A DNA stretch of 64,000 nt from an uncultured Isosphaeraceae bacterium (GTDB taxonomy: Bacteria > Planctomycetota > Planctomycetia > Isosphaerales > Isosphaeraceae). Below, in pieces: positions 1-9,937 of the stretch. Location of the stretch: positions 606,197-670,196 of the forward strand of contig CAMFLR010000002.1 in assembly GCA_945957605.1 (NCBI GenBank). Direction: 5' to 3'. The translations under genes and the position numbers were made by a program. Positions within the stretch are counted from its first letter, which is position 1; the number at the start of each line of letters is the position of its first letter. A model generated the notes under the pieces. That model was not told the DNA's origin, did not search any database, and worked only from the letters and a program-made list of their open reading frames with translations.

Positions 1-325
1 GAGTGGCAATCACGCCGTGCATCAGGCCTTTGATGTGCGCGATCAACGGCGGCGCTGGATAAACCTTGGTCACGCGGCCGAACGCAATACAAGAAATCTC
101 GCCCGTACCGATCAAAGTAAGTGCGGCAAGCGGGTTGGCCTCGCCGAGTTCCTGGCGGTTGATTCCATACCACTCACGGTATTGGAGATTTCGCTTGGCC
201 ACAGGGTCGATCGGCGCGTTATCTGGATTCGGAGCAATCATTGCGGCACCTTCTGATGGAACCATCATCACAGCGGCGACCGATCCCGCCGCACGTACGA
301 AGTCTCGACGATTAGGATACAACAT
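1..325 (-). CDS. Tat-exported protein of unknown function (3' end outside window)
   Basis: The frame opens with ATG at 325 and runs off the left edge of the window without a stop, giving 108 visible residues. The N-terminus carries a twin-arginine signal, NRRDFVRAAG, followed by a short hydrophobic stretch (SVAAVMMV). Folding before export, possibly with a cofactor, is therefore likely. The visible mature part (REWYGINRQELGEANPLAAL) matches no family I recognise. It is transcribed divergently from the sensor kinase at 679, so the 353 bp between them probably holds both promoters. Existence of the gene is fairly sure; its function is unknown. Confidence 0.7.
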   Translation of the reverse strand, partial: MLYPNRRDFVRAAGSVAAVMMVPSEGAAMIAPNPDNAPIDPVAKRNLQYREWYGINRQELGEANPLAALTLIGTGEISCIAFGRVTKVYPAPPLIAHIKGLMHGVIAT

Positions 326-678
326 TGGATCATTCCTGGATTCGACGTGAATCTAGCCAGCAGCGGTCGAGCGTTGTCGAATTCTGCAATTCGACGGCGA
401 TTATCGTGCGCTGGGACACAATGTCCAGCATGTCGTACGAGAGATTCGGCCAACGATTATCTAATCCAGATTCGATACGATTGATTACTTCCTAGCGGCA
501 CGATTGACAAAGCCCGCTGATTTCCGCTCTCTGCTCATGTTTTTCTTTGAATTGAAAGCTGTGAACTCAAAACTCGACCGACTTTACGGTCTTGACGCCA
601 GGTAGTCGTTACTCGCGATGATAGAGAATGTAAGCAGGCCACCGCGAGACTGTGGCGAGCGACCGGAGCATCTGAACG
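326..678. other. Divergent intergenic region
   Basis: This 353 bp spacer separates two divergently transcribed genes and should contain their promoters. A TTGACA hexamer lies at 504-509 on the plus strand, but no convincing -10 hexamer sits 16-18 bp downstream, so I do not call a promoter. I see no repeat, RNA gene or additional reading frame. Confidence 0.5.
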
Positions 679-2139
679 ATGGACGATAGTTTGGCGCGAG
701 TATTGAATCATCGTTGTGTGCTGGCGCTGTCGCTGGCCGCAGGGCTTGTGATTGTCAACGAAGCGCTCGTGCAGCCCTCGCTCGTCCGGCTGATGACTGA
801 TGCCCCGTTGATCAACGTCGCCGGACGCCAACGTATGCTCAGCCAGCGACTGGCAAAAACGGCGCTGGCGATCGAACGCGAAATTGCGAGCGGCGCAAAG
901 CCCGACGTGAATGAGCTTGGATCGGTACTCACTGTTTGGTCGAACTCCCAGGATCGGCTCGCATCCGGTTCGAATAGCGAAGATGTTCGATCGGCCTTTA
1001 CGTCATTGGACCCAACGTTTCGGCGCGTGCAAACGGCCGCACGCTCGCTGTACGCCGACGCAGGTCAGCCGACGCCCGATCACACCACCATTCGCCGAGA
1101 CGTCGGAATTATCCTCGCGAACGAGTCGCAATTTCTGCAGGGGATGGAACGAATCGTCGGGCTTTATGAACTTGAAGCAAGATCGCGAATAGACAACTTG
1201 CGGAATATCAGCCTGGTGGTAACGGGTCTGATCATGGTTGCCCTTTTCGCCATCTGGCGGTCGATTTTGCGGCCGGCTGTCGGGCTGATTCGTCGCCAGG
1301 TTGATGAATTGCGTCGAACTCGTGAAGCTCTTGAAGTACGGGTGATCGAACGTACGGGGCAACTCGAAGAAGCAAAAACGCGCCATCTCAGGCTCGTGGA
1401 ACAACTGGGACATGCCGACCGTACAACCATGATTGGCGAGATGGCATCGAGTCTGGCGCATGAACTCAATCAACCCCTGGGCGCGATTGCGAACTACGCT
1501 GAAGGGTGTTTGATCACTCTCAAATCGCCAACTCCCGCACTTGACGAAATTCGCAAAGCGCTCGAGCGTTTACTCGAGGCCACGCTTCGCGCAGGGAGGA
1601 TCATCGGCCAGGTGCGAAGGTTCGTCACGCGGCATGGTCCCAACCGCGAATGGTTCGACCCAAACCAGACGATGGCGGAGGTCGAAGAGATCCTCAAACT
1701 CGAGGCGAATCGCGATGGGATTGCAGTCTTAATTGAACCGGCACCGGGATTGCCTTGTTTGTGGGGAGACTCGACGCAGGTGCAGCAGGTACTCATCAAC
1801 CTGGTGCGTAACGCGATCGACTCCTTGCGATCGTCGCAAGTTCCAACTCCCAAAGTCGTTATGAGGACAAATCAACCCTCCGACGACTGTGTGATGTTCG
1901 AGGTGGAGGACAATGGAGCGGGCATTAAACCCGACGATTTGACCCGAGTTTTTGACGCGTATTACAGCACGCGTGCCGAAGGCATGGGCATGGGGCTGGC
2001 GATCTGCCGATCCATTGCCGAGGCGCACCACGGGCAACTCCGGGTGAGTTCCGACCAGGGCACGCGAACCGTTTTTCAGTTCATTCTTCCTGTCTCCGGT
2101 GGCGATGATGCGGAACTCGATGGTTTACGTCGTGGATGA
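679..2139 (+). CDS. PilJ/NarX-like membrane sensor histidine kinase
   Basis: 486 residues. There is a membrane segment at about 13-30. A PilJ_N-type sensor region follows, with INVAGRQRMLSQRLAKTAL near 45-63, which resembles the P-box of NarX-type nitrate sensors. A second membrane helix lies near 176-194, then a coiled-coil linker (about 205-240). A FixL-like HisKA has its phospho-acceptor H261 in SSLAHELNQPLGAI. The HATPase_c domain shows N-box LINLVRNAIDSL, D-box VEDNGAGI and a G-box with GMGMGLAI. It would autophosphorylate H261 and pass phosphate to the overlapping regulator. Lying directly upstream of a nitrate assimilation operon, it is plausibly a nitrate/nitrite sensor; that ligand is inferred. 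Confidence 0.88.
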   Translation: MDDSLARVLNHRCVLALSLAAGLVIVNEALVQPSLVRLMTDAPLINVAGRQRMLSQRLAKTALAIEREIASGAKPDVNELGSVLTVWSNSQDRLASGSNSEDVRSAFTSLDPTFRRVQTAARSLYADAGQPTPDHTTIRRDVGIILANESQFLQGMERIVGLYELEARSRIDNLRNISLVVTGLIMVALFAIWRSILRPAVGLIRRQVDELRRTREALEVRVIERTGQLEEAKTRHLRLVEQLGHADRTTMIGEMASSLAHELNQPLGAIANYAEGCLITLKSPTPALDEIRKALERLLEATLRAGRIIGQVRRFVTRHGPNREWFDPNQTMAEVEEILKLEANRDGIAVLIEPAPGLPCLWGDSTQVQQVLINLVRNAIDSLRSSQVPTPKVVMRTNQPSDDCVMFEVEDNGAGIKPDDLTRVFDAYYSTRAEGMGMGLAICRSIAEAHHGQLRVSSDQGTRTVFQFILPVSGGDDAELDGLRRG

Positions 2140-2734
2140 CGACGCCGACATGCGTGAATCGCTGTGTTGGTTGCTGAGGACCGTCGGTCTTTCCGCCACT
2201 GCGTTCGCCAGCGCCCGCGATTTCCTTGGCGCGTTCCATCCCAGCGGCCCAAGCTGCGTCATTCTTGATGTGCGCATGCCGGGGACAAGCGGGCTCGAAC
2301 TGCTCGAAGAAATGACGCGTCGCAACTGGCGATCGCCTGTACTCTTCGTCACGGCTTATGCCGACGTGCCAATGGCCGTACGTGCGATGAAATCGGGCGC
2401 GGTCGAGTTCATCGAAAAGCCATTCAACGGCCAGGCCTTGCTCGAAAAAGTTCAGCAAGCGATTCGCGACGATGCCGAACGCCTCAATCGCGATGCGGCA
2501 ACAGAAACCGTGCGTTCACGCCTGGAAAGCCTGACGGACAAAGAGAAGGAAGTTCTCCAGCTCATTCAGGAAGGCCGGCCGAACAAGGAAATTGCGGCGA
2601 TGTTGACGATCACTCCGCGCGCTGTGGAAATGCGCCGCGCCGGTTTGATGAAAAAGCTCAACGCTCGCTCTTTGCCTGAACTGATGCGCATGACTCTTGG
2701 GACCGATGCCAATTCGGCGACGTCATCCATATGA
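2099..2734 (+). CDS. FixJ/NarL-type response regulator
   Basis: The receiver domain opens with VYVVDDD, has the phospho-acceptor D57 in VILDVRMPG, and the conserved Lys in FIEKPF. The C-terminal LuxR-type helix-turn-helix starts at LTDKEKEVLQLIQEG and contains NKEIAAML. The frame begins at a GTG at 2099, overlapping the kinase gene by 41 bp. ATG codons at 2105, 2108 and 2120 are equally possible starts, the last giving a receiver that begins right at the first beta strand. The overlap implies translational coupling with the kinase. It is the obvious candidate transcriptional activator of the nitrate operon starting at 2986; this target is inferred from position only. Confidence 0.88.
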   Translation: MAMMRNSMVYVVDDDADMRESLCWLLRTVGLSATAFASARDFLGAFHPSGPSCVILDVRMPGTSGLELLEEMTRRNWRSPVLFVTAYADVPMAVRAMKSGAVEFIEKPFNGQALLEKVQQAIRDDAERLNRDAATETVRSRLESLTDKEKEVLQLIQEGRPNKEIAAMLTITPRAVEMRRAGLMKKLNARSLPELMRMTLGTDANSATSSI

Positions 2735-2793
2735 TCGACTCTTGATCATGGTTTCCTGCCCGAATGCCGTGCAAAGCTGCTTGGTTTGATCGC

Positions 2794-2825
2794 AAGGGTG
2801 CCTTTCGGTGAGTTTCGACACCCTT
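2794..2825. promoter_or_regulatory. Inverted repeat in the leader of the nitrate operon
   Basis: A perfect 7-bp inverted repeat (AAGGGTG at 2794-2800, CACCCTT at 2819-2825) encloses an 18-nt loop in the 251-bp gap between the response regulator and the first nitrate operon gene. There is no downstream T-run, so it is not a standard terminator. It could be an operator half-site pair or a leader RNA hairpin. The 7-bp stem is short enough to be chance. Confidence 0.25.
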
Positions 2826-2985
2826 CGGTTTCGCGAAAAAGGCGCAATCACGACCATTCGCTGATCCGCAAAATGCCCTGTTTTTCAGGCTGATTTGGCT
2901 GTTCGGCACTTTCGCTGCTTTCTAGAGACGCCGTTGCGACAACCTGCCTTGTGGCGCAGGCGAGTCGCGGCGGGGAATCTCGGCG

Positions 2986-4653
2986 ATGAAACTCGGCGAT
3001 GCCGGCAGCCAGACAACCCTGGGAGCGAACGACGAGCTTTCGCTCTGGGCGCCGGCTCGCCAGTCAGGCGATCTCATCGCCGATCTGTTACGCGACCAGG
3101 CCGACCTGACGGCCGTCGAGCGATTCTCGCAGTATCACGACGGCTCGCCGCTTCCCGCCCACGGCCGTTACTACTCAGCGCTCATCCCTGCCGCTGCTCC
3201 CGGCCCCGGCCAACAATATGGATTCGAGGTCGATCTCGATCGCTGCTCGGGCTGCAAGGCGTGCGTCGCGGGTTGCCACTCGCTCAACGGTCTCGATGAA
3301 AACGAAGCCTGGCGCGATGTGGGAATGCTCATCGGCGGCACATTCTCGTTGCCGGTGATCCAGCACGTCACCTCGGCCTGCCACCACTGCGTCGACCCCG
3401 CCTGCCTCAACGCCTGCCCGGTCGACGCCTACGAAAAAGACCCGATCACCGGCATTGTCCGCCACCTCGACGACCAGTGCTTCGGCTGCCAGTATTGCAC
3501 GCTCGCCTGCCCTTACGACGTCCCCAAATTTCACGCAGGCAAAGGGATCGTTCGCAAGTGTGATATGTGCGGCGATCGCCTTGCTGCCGGCGAAGCCCCT
3601 GCCTGCGTTCAGGCCTGCCCGCACGAAGCGATCAGCATCACGATTATCGACGTCGCCGACATCAAGGCGCGTGCGGAAGCGGGCGAGTTTCTCGCGGGAG
3701 CACCTTCGCCAAGCATCACTCAACCCTCGACCGTTTTTCTCTCACGCCGCTCCAGTGTCGACGATGATCTTCGCCCCGCCGACGAAGATCGTCTCAAGCC
3801 CGAACACGCGCACACGCCGCTCGTGGCGATGCTGGTTCTTACGCAGCTTTCTGTCGGCGGGTTTCTCGTCGATCTGATCGCACGACTTAAAACTGGCCAC
3901 ACCATTACCGGCCTGGGTGCGTTGAGCCTGGCGATTGGCTTCCTCGGCCTCGGTGCGAGCCTGTTACACCTGGGGCGTCCTCTCTATGCGTATCGCGCAA
4001 TTCTGGGCATTCGCCACTCGTGGCTGAGCCGTGAAGTGGCGGCGTTCGGCCTCTTCATTCATGCGGCGATGGCGTATGTCGCCGCGAATCTTCTGCTCGA
4101 TCGGCCGATGCTCACGCTGGGGCTGCTGGTCGCGACGGTGCTGGCGGGACTAGTTGGCGTTGGCACGTCGATGATGGTCTATCACGTCGTCAAGCGGCCG
4201 TTCTGGGCTGCGGAAATCGGTGGCACGAAGTTCTACTTCACCACGCTCATTCTGGGCTTTGCAGCGTCACTTGTGTGTCTCGGAATTACTGGCGCTCCGG
4301 TGGCGATGGTTGTGCCAGCGGCGCTGGCCCTCATGCTCGTCACCGGCGCGAAGTTGGTGTTTGAAGCGAAGCTGCAAGCGATCTCGCTCAAGTCGCAAAT
4401 CGAACCTTTGAATAAGTCGGCCCGGCTGCTCGACGGCGTGCTCAAGCGCGTCGCGGGGCGGCGACTCTCCCTGGGCATCGTCGGTGGAATCATCGTGCCG
4501 CTGTTTGTCGCGGTGGGGGCGATTGGGGCGGATCGTGGCGCAATGGTGGCCGCATCCGTCCTGGTTCTCCCTCTCACTATCGCGGCGGAACTCTGCGAGC
4601 GATGGCTGTTCTTCACCGCGGTCGTCAAATCCAAGATGCCGGGGGGATATTGA
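2986..4653 (+). CDS. DmsB-DmsC fusion: [4Fe-4S] ferredoxin plus membrane quinol anchor
   Basis: 555 residues. After about 80 residues with no recognised domain come 16 cysteines in DmsB-like order, enough for four [4Fe-4S] clusters: C87/90/93/97, C132/135/140/144, C165/168/171/175 and C192/195/207/211. From about residue 278 the protein becomes a DmsC-type anchor with eight predicted membrane helices, the first around [20 protein letters not shown]. Electron wire and quinol anchor are thus in one chain. No Tat or Sec signal precedes the ferredoxin part, so the clusters should face the cytoplasm. The gene ends 2 bp before the nitrate reductase gene, so it probably feeds quinol electrons to that enzyme. 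Alternatives include a sulfur or selenium oxidoreductase partner, but the operon argues for nitrate. Confidence 0.85.
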   Translation: MKLGDAGSQTTLGANDELSLWAPARQSGDLIADLLRDQADLTAVERFSQYHDGSPLPAHGRYYSALIPAAAPGPGQQYGFEVDLDRCSGCKACVAGCHSLNGLDENEAWRDVGMLIGGTFSLPVIQHVTSACHHCVDPACLNACPVDAYEKDPITGIVRHLDDQCFGCQYCTLACPYDVPKFHAGKGIVRKCDMCGDRLAAGEAPACVQACPHEAISITIIDVADIKARAEAGEFLAGAPSPSITQPSTVFLSRRSSVDDDLRPADEDRLKPEHAHTPLVAMLVLTQLSVGGFLVDLIARLKTGHTITGLGALSLAIGFLGLGASLLHLGRPLYAYRAILGIRHSWLSREVAAFGLFIHAAMAYVAANLLLDRPMLTLGLLVATVLAGLVGVGTSMMVYHVVKRPFWAAEIGGTKFYFTTLILGFAASLVCLGITGAPVAMVVPAALALMLVTGAKLVFEAKLQAISLKSQIEPLNKSARLLDGVLKRVAGRRLSLGIVGGIIVPLFVAVGAIGADRGAMVAASVLVLPLTIAAELCERWLFFTAVVKSKMPGGY

Positions 4654-4655
4654 AC

Positions 4656-6938
4656 ATGACGTTGGCTAACGACGGACAATCCCTGTTCGACCGCGCGATT
4701 CAACTCATTCGCGCCAAGGACGGCAAGCTCACTCGCGAGCTACTTCGCGAGCCCGGTGGCTTCGGTCTCGGCCAGGTTCCCGCGAACAAAACGCCCGACT
4801 CCGTGACGAGCATGGTTTGCGGCTTTTGCTCGACCGGCTGCGGCCTGACCGTGCATCTCCGCGAAGGCTCGGCGGTAAACCTTTCGCCAACGACGATCTA
4901 TCCCGTCAATCGCGGCATGGCCTGCCCCAAAGGCTGGGAGGCTCTTTCCGTTCTCGATGCACCCGACCGCGCGACCGTTCCGCTTCTGCGGAGTCCTGAT
5001 GGCAATCGCGTGCCGATCGACTGGAACAAGGCGATGACCACGATGGTCACGCGCATCAAGGAAATTCAGGCGGTTCACGGCCCCGACTCGGTTGCGTTCC
5101 TCAGCACCGGACAAATCGCCACTGAAGAAATGGCCCTGCTCGGCTCACTTGCCAAGTTCGGAATGGGCATCGTTCACGGCGACGGTAACACGCGGCAGTG
5201 CATGGCGTCGGCCGTTGTCGCCTACAAGCAAAGCTTCGGTTTCGACGCCCCTCCTTATACCTATCACGACCTCGAAGAATCCGACTGCATCGTGCTCATC
5301 GGCGCTAATCCGTGCATCGCGCATCCGGTGCTCTGGGAACGCGTGACGAGCAACCCGCACTCGCCCGAAATCATCGTCATCGACCCACGGCGCACCGAAA
5401 CGGCGATGGCCGCGACAATGCACCTGCCGGTGAAGCCGAAGTCGGACCTTGCCCTGCTCTACGGTTTCGCTCATCTGATCATCAAGAACGGCGGGGTTGA
5501 TCACGAATTCATCAAGGCGCACACGAATGGATTCGAGGAGTTTGCCGAATTCGTCAAGGATTACACGCCCAAGCGCGTCGCCGCCGAAACCGGCTTGCAC
5601 ATCGCCGATATCTGCGAGACCGCCTGCCGGATTCAGCAAGGGAAGCGCGTTTCGTTCTGGTGGACGATGGGCGTCAACCAGAGCCATCAAGGCGTCAAAA
5701 CCGCGCAGGCCGCAATCAACCTGGCGCTGATGACCGGCAACATCGGCCGGCCCGGCACCGGTGCGAATTCGATCACCGGTCAGTGCAACGCGATGGGCTC
5801 GCGGCTGTTCTCGAACACGACCAATTTGCTCGGCGGCCGCGACTTCACCAAGGCCATTGATCGCACAAAGGTCGCCGGGATTTTGAACATCCCCGAAGAG
5901 CGGATTCCCGATCGTGGAAGCTGGGCGTACGACCAGATCATCGATGGCATTCGCGCGGGCAAGATCAAGGCGCTCTGGGTGATCGCCACCAATCCTGCTC
6001 ACTCGTGGATCGGTCAGAACCAGCTTCGCGAAACGCTTGGCCAGCTTGAATTCCTGGTCGTCCAGGACATGTATCACTCGACCGAAACCGCGCAGATGGC
6101 CGACCTGCTGCTCCCCGCTGCCGGCTGGGGTGAGAAAGAAGGAACGCTCATCAACAGCGAGCGCCGGATCGGTTTGATCAAGAAGGTGCGTCGCGCTCCC
6201 GGTCAGGCTCTTGCCGATTTCTCGATCTTCAAGCTGGTGGCCCACTACTACGGCGTGGGCGAGATGTTCGCAGAATGGAGCTCGCCCGAAGCGGTGTTTC
6301 AGATCCTCAAGCGGCTTTCCGCCGGCCAGCCATGCGACTTCAGCGGCATCGAGAATTATCAAACTCTCGATAACGCCGGCGGCATGCAGTGGCCTTTTCC
6401 CGCAGAAGGAGCGGACACCGCAACCGAACGTCGACTCTTCGCCGACGGCAAGTTTTTTCATGCCGACGGCCGCGCCAAGTTCCTCTTCGAAGAGCCTCGC
6501 CCGCTGCCGGAAATTCCTGGCGGACGCTACCGCTTTCAGCTTCTCACCGGCCGTGGCAGTGCGGCGCAGTGGCACACGCAGACTCGCACGTCGAAGTCTG
6601 ACGTTTTACGCAAGCTCTACCCGCGCGATCCGCTCGTCGAGATCAATCCGGCCGACGCAAAACAACTCGCGATCAAGGCCGGCAACTGGGTGGTTGTCGA
6701 GTCGAAGCGCGGACGGCTCAAGGTTCGCGCGGTTGTGACTCCGACGGTTCCCCCCGGCCACCTTTTCATCCCGATGCACGACGCGAGCACGAATCGCCTG
6801 ACCGACCCGGTGTTTGATCGTGAATCGCGACAACCCGCCTACAAGTCGTGCGCTGTGAGTTTGCGACGCGCAGCGAACGACGAAGTTATCGACCCCACTC
6901 AAGCTGAGTTTTCCACCCTCAAGGGAAGCCGATCATGA
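4656..6938 (+). CDS. nasC: Assimilatory nitrate reductase catalytic subunit (molybdopterin, [4Fe-4S])
   Basis: 760 residues from ATG 4656, which follows a purine-rich GGGGGGAT stretch and lies just after the previous stop. A longer frame reaching back to 4602 would overlap the upstream gene and is less likely. The N-terminal [4Fe-4S] ligands are C55, C58, C62 and C90 (VCGFCSTGC ... GMACPKGW). The segment [20 protein letters not shown] and the downstream [20 protein letters not shown] are typical of the NarB/NasC/NasA family. The C-terminal molydopterin-binding domain ([20 protein letters not shown]) is present. There is no Tat signal, so it is cytoplasmic. It reduces nitrate to nitrite, with electrons probably from the DmsB-DmsC fusion. 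The stop overlaps the next start (ATGA). Confidence 0.92.
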   Translation: MTLANDGQSLFDRAIQLIRAKDGKLTRELLREPGGFGLGQVPANKTPDSVTSMVCGFCSTGCGLTVHLREGSAVNLSPTTIYPVNRGMACPKGWEALSVLDAPDRATVPLLRSPDGNRVPIDWNKAMTTMVTRIKEIQAVHGPDSVAFLSTGQIATEEMALLGSLAKFGMGIVHGDGNTRQCMASAVVAYKQSFGFDAPPYTYHDLEESDCIVLIGANPCIAHPVLWERVTSNPHSPEIIVIDPRRTETAMAATMHLPVKPKSDLALLYGFAHLIIKNGGVDHEFIKAHTNGFEEFAEFVKDYTPKRVAAETGLHIADICETACRIQQGKRVSFWWTMGVNQSHQGVKTAQAAINLALMTGNIGRPGTGANSITGQCNAMGSRLFSNTTNLLGGRDFTKAIDRTKVAGILNIPEERIPDRGSWAYDQIIDGIRAGKIKALWVIATNPAHSWIGQNQLRETLGQLEFLVVQDMYHSTETAQMADLLLPAAGWGEKEGTLINSERRIGLIKKVRRAPGQALADFSIFKLVAHYYGVGEMFAEWSSPEAVFQILKRLSAGQPCDFSGIENYQTLDNAGGMQWPFPAEGADTATERRLFADGKFFHADGRAKFLFEEPRPLPEIPGGRYRFQLLTGRGSAAQWHTQTRTSKSDVLRKLYPRDPLVEINPADAKQLAIKAGNWVVVESKRGRLKVRAVVTPTVPPGHLFIPMHDASTNRLTDPVFDRESRQPAYKSCAVSLRRAANDEVIDPTQAEFSTLKGSRS

Positions 6939-9895
6939 CTACGAACAACACAACGCGGCACAAGGTCGTCGTGCTGGGCAACGGCATGGTCGGCCACCGA
7001 TTCTGCGAAACGCTCGCCGAACTCGACGTCAATAAGCAGTTCGAGATTATCACGTTTTGCGAGGAACGCCGGCCGGCTTACGACCGCGTGAACCTCTCGA
7101 AATTCTTCGATAAGCGCGACGCCGAGCCGCTACAAATGGCTCGCGCAGAACGCTACGCCGAGCTTGGCATCACACTTCACCTGGGCGACCGTGCCACTAG
7201 CGTCGATCGCAAGAAAAAGATCGTCACGTCGGCCAAGGGGGAAAAGGTCGCGTACAACACCTTGATCTTCGCCACCGGCTCGGCCCCGTTCGTGCCGACC
7301 GTGCCGGGCGTCGACAAGAAGGGCGTGTTCGTCTATCGCACAATCGAAGACCTCGAACAGATCCTCGCCTATTCGCAGACTGCCAAGAAGGCCGCGATCA
7401 TCGGCGGCGGTTTGCTCGGCCTGGAAGCAGCGAAGGCGGTGCGCGACCTCGGTCTTGAAACACACGTCGTCGAATTCGCCCCTCGCCTGATGCCGCGCCA
7501 GGTTGACGATCATGGCTCGAAGACCTTGCTCGACAAGATCGAAGCCATGAAGGTACGCGTTCATCTTGGCAAGAACACGAAAGAATTTATTGGAAACGGT
7601 AAGGTTGAAGGGCTCGACTTCGCAGACGGCCAGAAGCTCAAAGTCGACATGGTCGTGATCTCCGCCGGCATCCGTCCTCGCGACGAGCTGGCCAAGTCGT
7701 GCGGCATCGAAGTCGGCCCCCGTGGTGGCATTGTCGTCGACGACAACTTGCGAACGTCTGATCCCAACGTCTTCGCGATCGGCGAAGTCGCACTCCATCG
7801 CGGCATGATTTACGGCCTCGTGGCCCCGGGCTACGAAATGGCCGAGATCGTCGCCGCGAATCTGACGGGCGAAAAACGCCAGTTCACAAGCTTCGACATG
7901 TCGACGAAGCTCAAGCTCATGGGTGTCGACGTCGCCAGCTTCGGCGATCCATTTGTGGCTGAAAACGCTCGCTCGCTGACCTACGAAGATCCGTTCGGCG
8001 GCGTGTACAAGAAGCTCGTTTTCAACACAACCGGCACGAAGTTGCTGGGTGGAATTCTCGTTGGCGACGCGTCGGATTACGGCACGCTCCTCGGGATTTT
8101 CAAGAGCGGCGGCGAGTTGCAGACGAGCCCTGGCGAGCTGATGCAGGGCCGCAAAGAAACCGCGAGCTGTGGGCCCGACACCCAGGTTTGCTCGTGCAAC
8201 GGCGTCGGCGAGCAGGCGATTCGCAAGGCGGTGCGCGACGGCAAGCTGACGACGCTTGGCGAAGTGAAATCCTGCACCCAGGCCGGCACCGGTTGTGGCG
8301 GCTGTATTCCGCTCGTTACCAGCCTGCTCAAGGAAGAAATGAAGGCCGCCGGCGCCAAGGTGGATAACCGCCTTTGCGAGCACTTCGCACACAGCCGCCA
8401 GGAGCTGTTCCAGATCGTCAAGATCACCAACACACGCAGTTTCGCCGACCTCATCGCCAGCCACGGCAGCGGCAGCGGTTGCGAGATTTGCAAGCCGGCC
8501 GTTGCGTCGATTCTCGCGAGCCTCTGGAACGACAACGTCCTCGACCGCTCGCACGCCACCTTGCAAGACACTAACGACCGCTTCCTCGCCAACATCCAGC
8601 GCGGTGGTGATTACTCGGTCGTCCCGCGCGTTCCCGGTGGCGAAATCACGCCCGAAAAACTGATCGTCCTCGGCGAAGTCGCCCAGAAATACGGCCTCTA
8701 CACCAAGATCACCGGAGGCCAACGAGTCGACCTCTTCGGCGCACCGGCTCACCAACTTCCCGACATCTGGGAAGAACTGATCGCCGCCGGCTTTGAGAGC
8801 GGCCACGCTTACGGCAAGGCCCTTCGCACGGTGAAAAGCTGCGTCGGTTCGACCTGGTGCCGCTACGGCGTGCAAGACTCGGTCGGCTTCGCGGTACGCG
8901 TCGAAAATCGCTACCGAGGCGTCCGCTCGCCGCACAAGCTCAAGGCGGCGGTTTCGGGCTGCGTTCGCGAGTGTGCTGAAGCCCAGAGCAAGGACTTCGG
9001 CCTGATCGCCACCGAAAAGGGCTACAACCTCTACGTCTGCGGCAACGGCGGCGCCCGTCCGCGTCATGCTGACCTGCTTGCCTCCGACCTCGACGAAGAA
9101 ACCGCGACTCGCTACATCGATCGCTTCCTGATGTATTACATCCAAACCGCCGACCGCCTCACGCGCACCTCGGTCTGGCTCGAAGCGATGGAAGGCGGCA
9201 TCGACTACCTCCGCGAGGTGATCGTCAACGACAAGTTGGGCATTGCCGAGGAACTCGAACGGCAGATGCAATCGCTTGTGGATTCGTATGAATGTGAATG
9301 GAAAGTGGTGGTGAACGATCCCGAGAAGCGCAAGTTCTTCCAGCAGTTCGCCAACACCGACGAGACCGAGCCGGGCATCGAATTCGTCGCAGAACGCGGT
9401 CAGAAGCACCCCGCCCCCTGGCCCGCCGACTTCGTGCCGATGGACGGCTTAGTCGCGACACTCCCCGCCCCCAGCGAGCCCGAAGAAACCCGCGAATCGC
9501 TCCGGGAATGGGTGCGCGTCGGTCACATCGACGACTTCCCGATCGAAGGCGGCCGAGCGATCAAATACGGCCCGACGCAAATTGCCGTCTACCGGTTCGA
9601 CTCGCGCAACGAGTGGTACGCCACCGAAAACACCTGCCCGCACAAGCGCGAGGCGGTGCTCTCACGTGGAATCATCGGCGACCAGAAGGGCGAGCCAAAG
9701 GTAGCCTGCCCGCTGCACAAGAAGACCTTCTCATTGCAAACCGGCAAATGCCTGAGCGGCGAGAAGCTGGCGGTGCAGGTTTTCCCCGTGCGTGTCGAAG
9801 GCGATACGGTCTTTGTCGAATTGCCGCCTGCCGACGATTTCAACTTCTCCGCCTCCAAGATTGAAGGCTGTCATACCTCTCCGGCCTGCGTCTAA
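6935..9895 (+). CDS. nirB: NirB-NirD fusion: NAD(P)H-dependent siroheme nitrite reductase
   Basis: 986 residues that reduce nitrite to ammonium in the cytoplasm. Domains in order: an FAD-binding oxidoreductase ([10 protein letters not shown] at the start, NAD(P) site [17 protein letters not shown]); a BFD-like [2Fe-2S] region (VCSCNGVG ... [11 protein letters not shown]); then the sulfite/nitrite reductase hemoprotein domain with siroheme-[4Fe-4S] ligands C636, C642, C676 and C680. The C-terminus is a Rieske domain with C901, H903, C925 and H928, equivalent to a separate NirD in enterobacteria. The start codon overlaps the nasC stop by four bases, so translation is coupled. NirB alone is usually about 850 residues; the extra length is the fused small subunit. 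Confidence 0.95.
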   Translation: MTTNNTTRHKVVVLGNGMVGHRFCETLAELDVNKQFEIITFCEERRPAYDRVNLSKFFDKRDAEPLQMARAERYAELGITLHLGDRATSVDRKKKIVTSAKGEKVAYNTLIFATGSAPFVPTVPGVDKKGVFVYRTIEDLEQILAYSQTAKKAAIIGGGLLGLEAAKAVRDLGLETHVVEFAPRLMPRQVDDHGSKTLLDKIEAMKVRVHLGKNTKEFIGNGKVEGLDFADGQKLKVDMVVISAGIRPRDELAKSCGIEVGPRGGIVVDDNLRTSDPNVFAIGEVALHRGMIYGLVAPGYEMAEIVAANLTGEKRQFTSFDMSTKLKLMGVDVASFGDPFVAENARSLTYEDPFGGVYKKLVFNTTGTKLLGGILVGDASDYGTLLGIFKSGGELQTSPGELMQGRKETASCGPDTQVCSCNGVGEQAIRKAVRDGKLTTLGEVKSCTQAGTGCGGCIPLVTSLLKEEMKAAGAKVDNRLCEHFAHSRQELFQIVKITNTRSFADLIASHGSGSGCEICKPAVASILASLWNDNVLDRSHATLQDTNDRFLANIQRGGDYSVVPRVPGGEITPEKLIVLGEVAQKYGLYTKITGGQRVDLFGAPAHQLPDIWEELIAAGFESGHAYGKALRTVKSCVGSTWCRYGVQDSVGFAVRVENRYRGVRSPHKLKAAVSGCVRECAEAQSKDFGLIATEKGYNLYVCGNGGARPRHADLLASDLDEETATRYIDRFLMYYIQTADRLTRTSVWLEAMEGGIDYLREVIVNDKLGIAEELERQMQSLVDSYECEWKVVVNDPEKRKFFQQFANTDETEPGIEFVAERGQKHPAPWPADFVPMDGLVATLPAPSEPEETRESLREWVRVGHIDDFPIEGGRAIKYGPTQIAVYRFDSRNEWYATENTCPHKREAVLSRGIIGDQKGEPKVACPLHKKTFSLQTGKCLSGEKLAVQVFPVRVEGDTVFVELPPADDFNFSASKIEGCHTSPACV

Positions 9896-9937
9896 GCGAC
9901 TTCATCGAACTCATTTCTCAACGGGAGTTTTGGACTG

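Noticed and set aside
504..509. TTGACA box upstream of the sensor kinase gene.
   Set aside because: There is no reasonable -10 hexamer at 16-18 bp, so a promoter is not supported.
7130..9409. A 759-codon open frame antisense to nirB.
   Set aside because: It is the mirror of a GC-rich coding gene in a complementary frame. No protein motif is seen, and nirB is unmistakable on the other strand. A 476-codon frame antisense to nasC (5145-6575) is rejected for the same reason.
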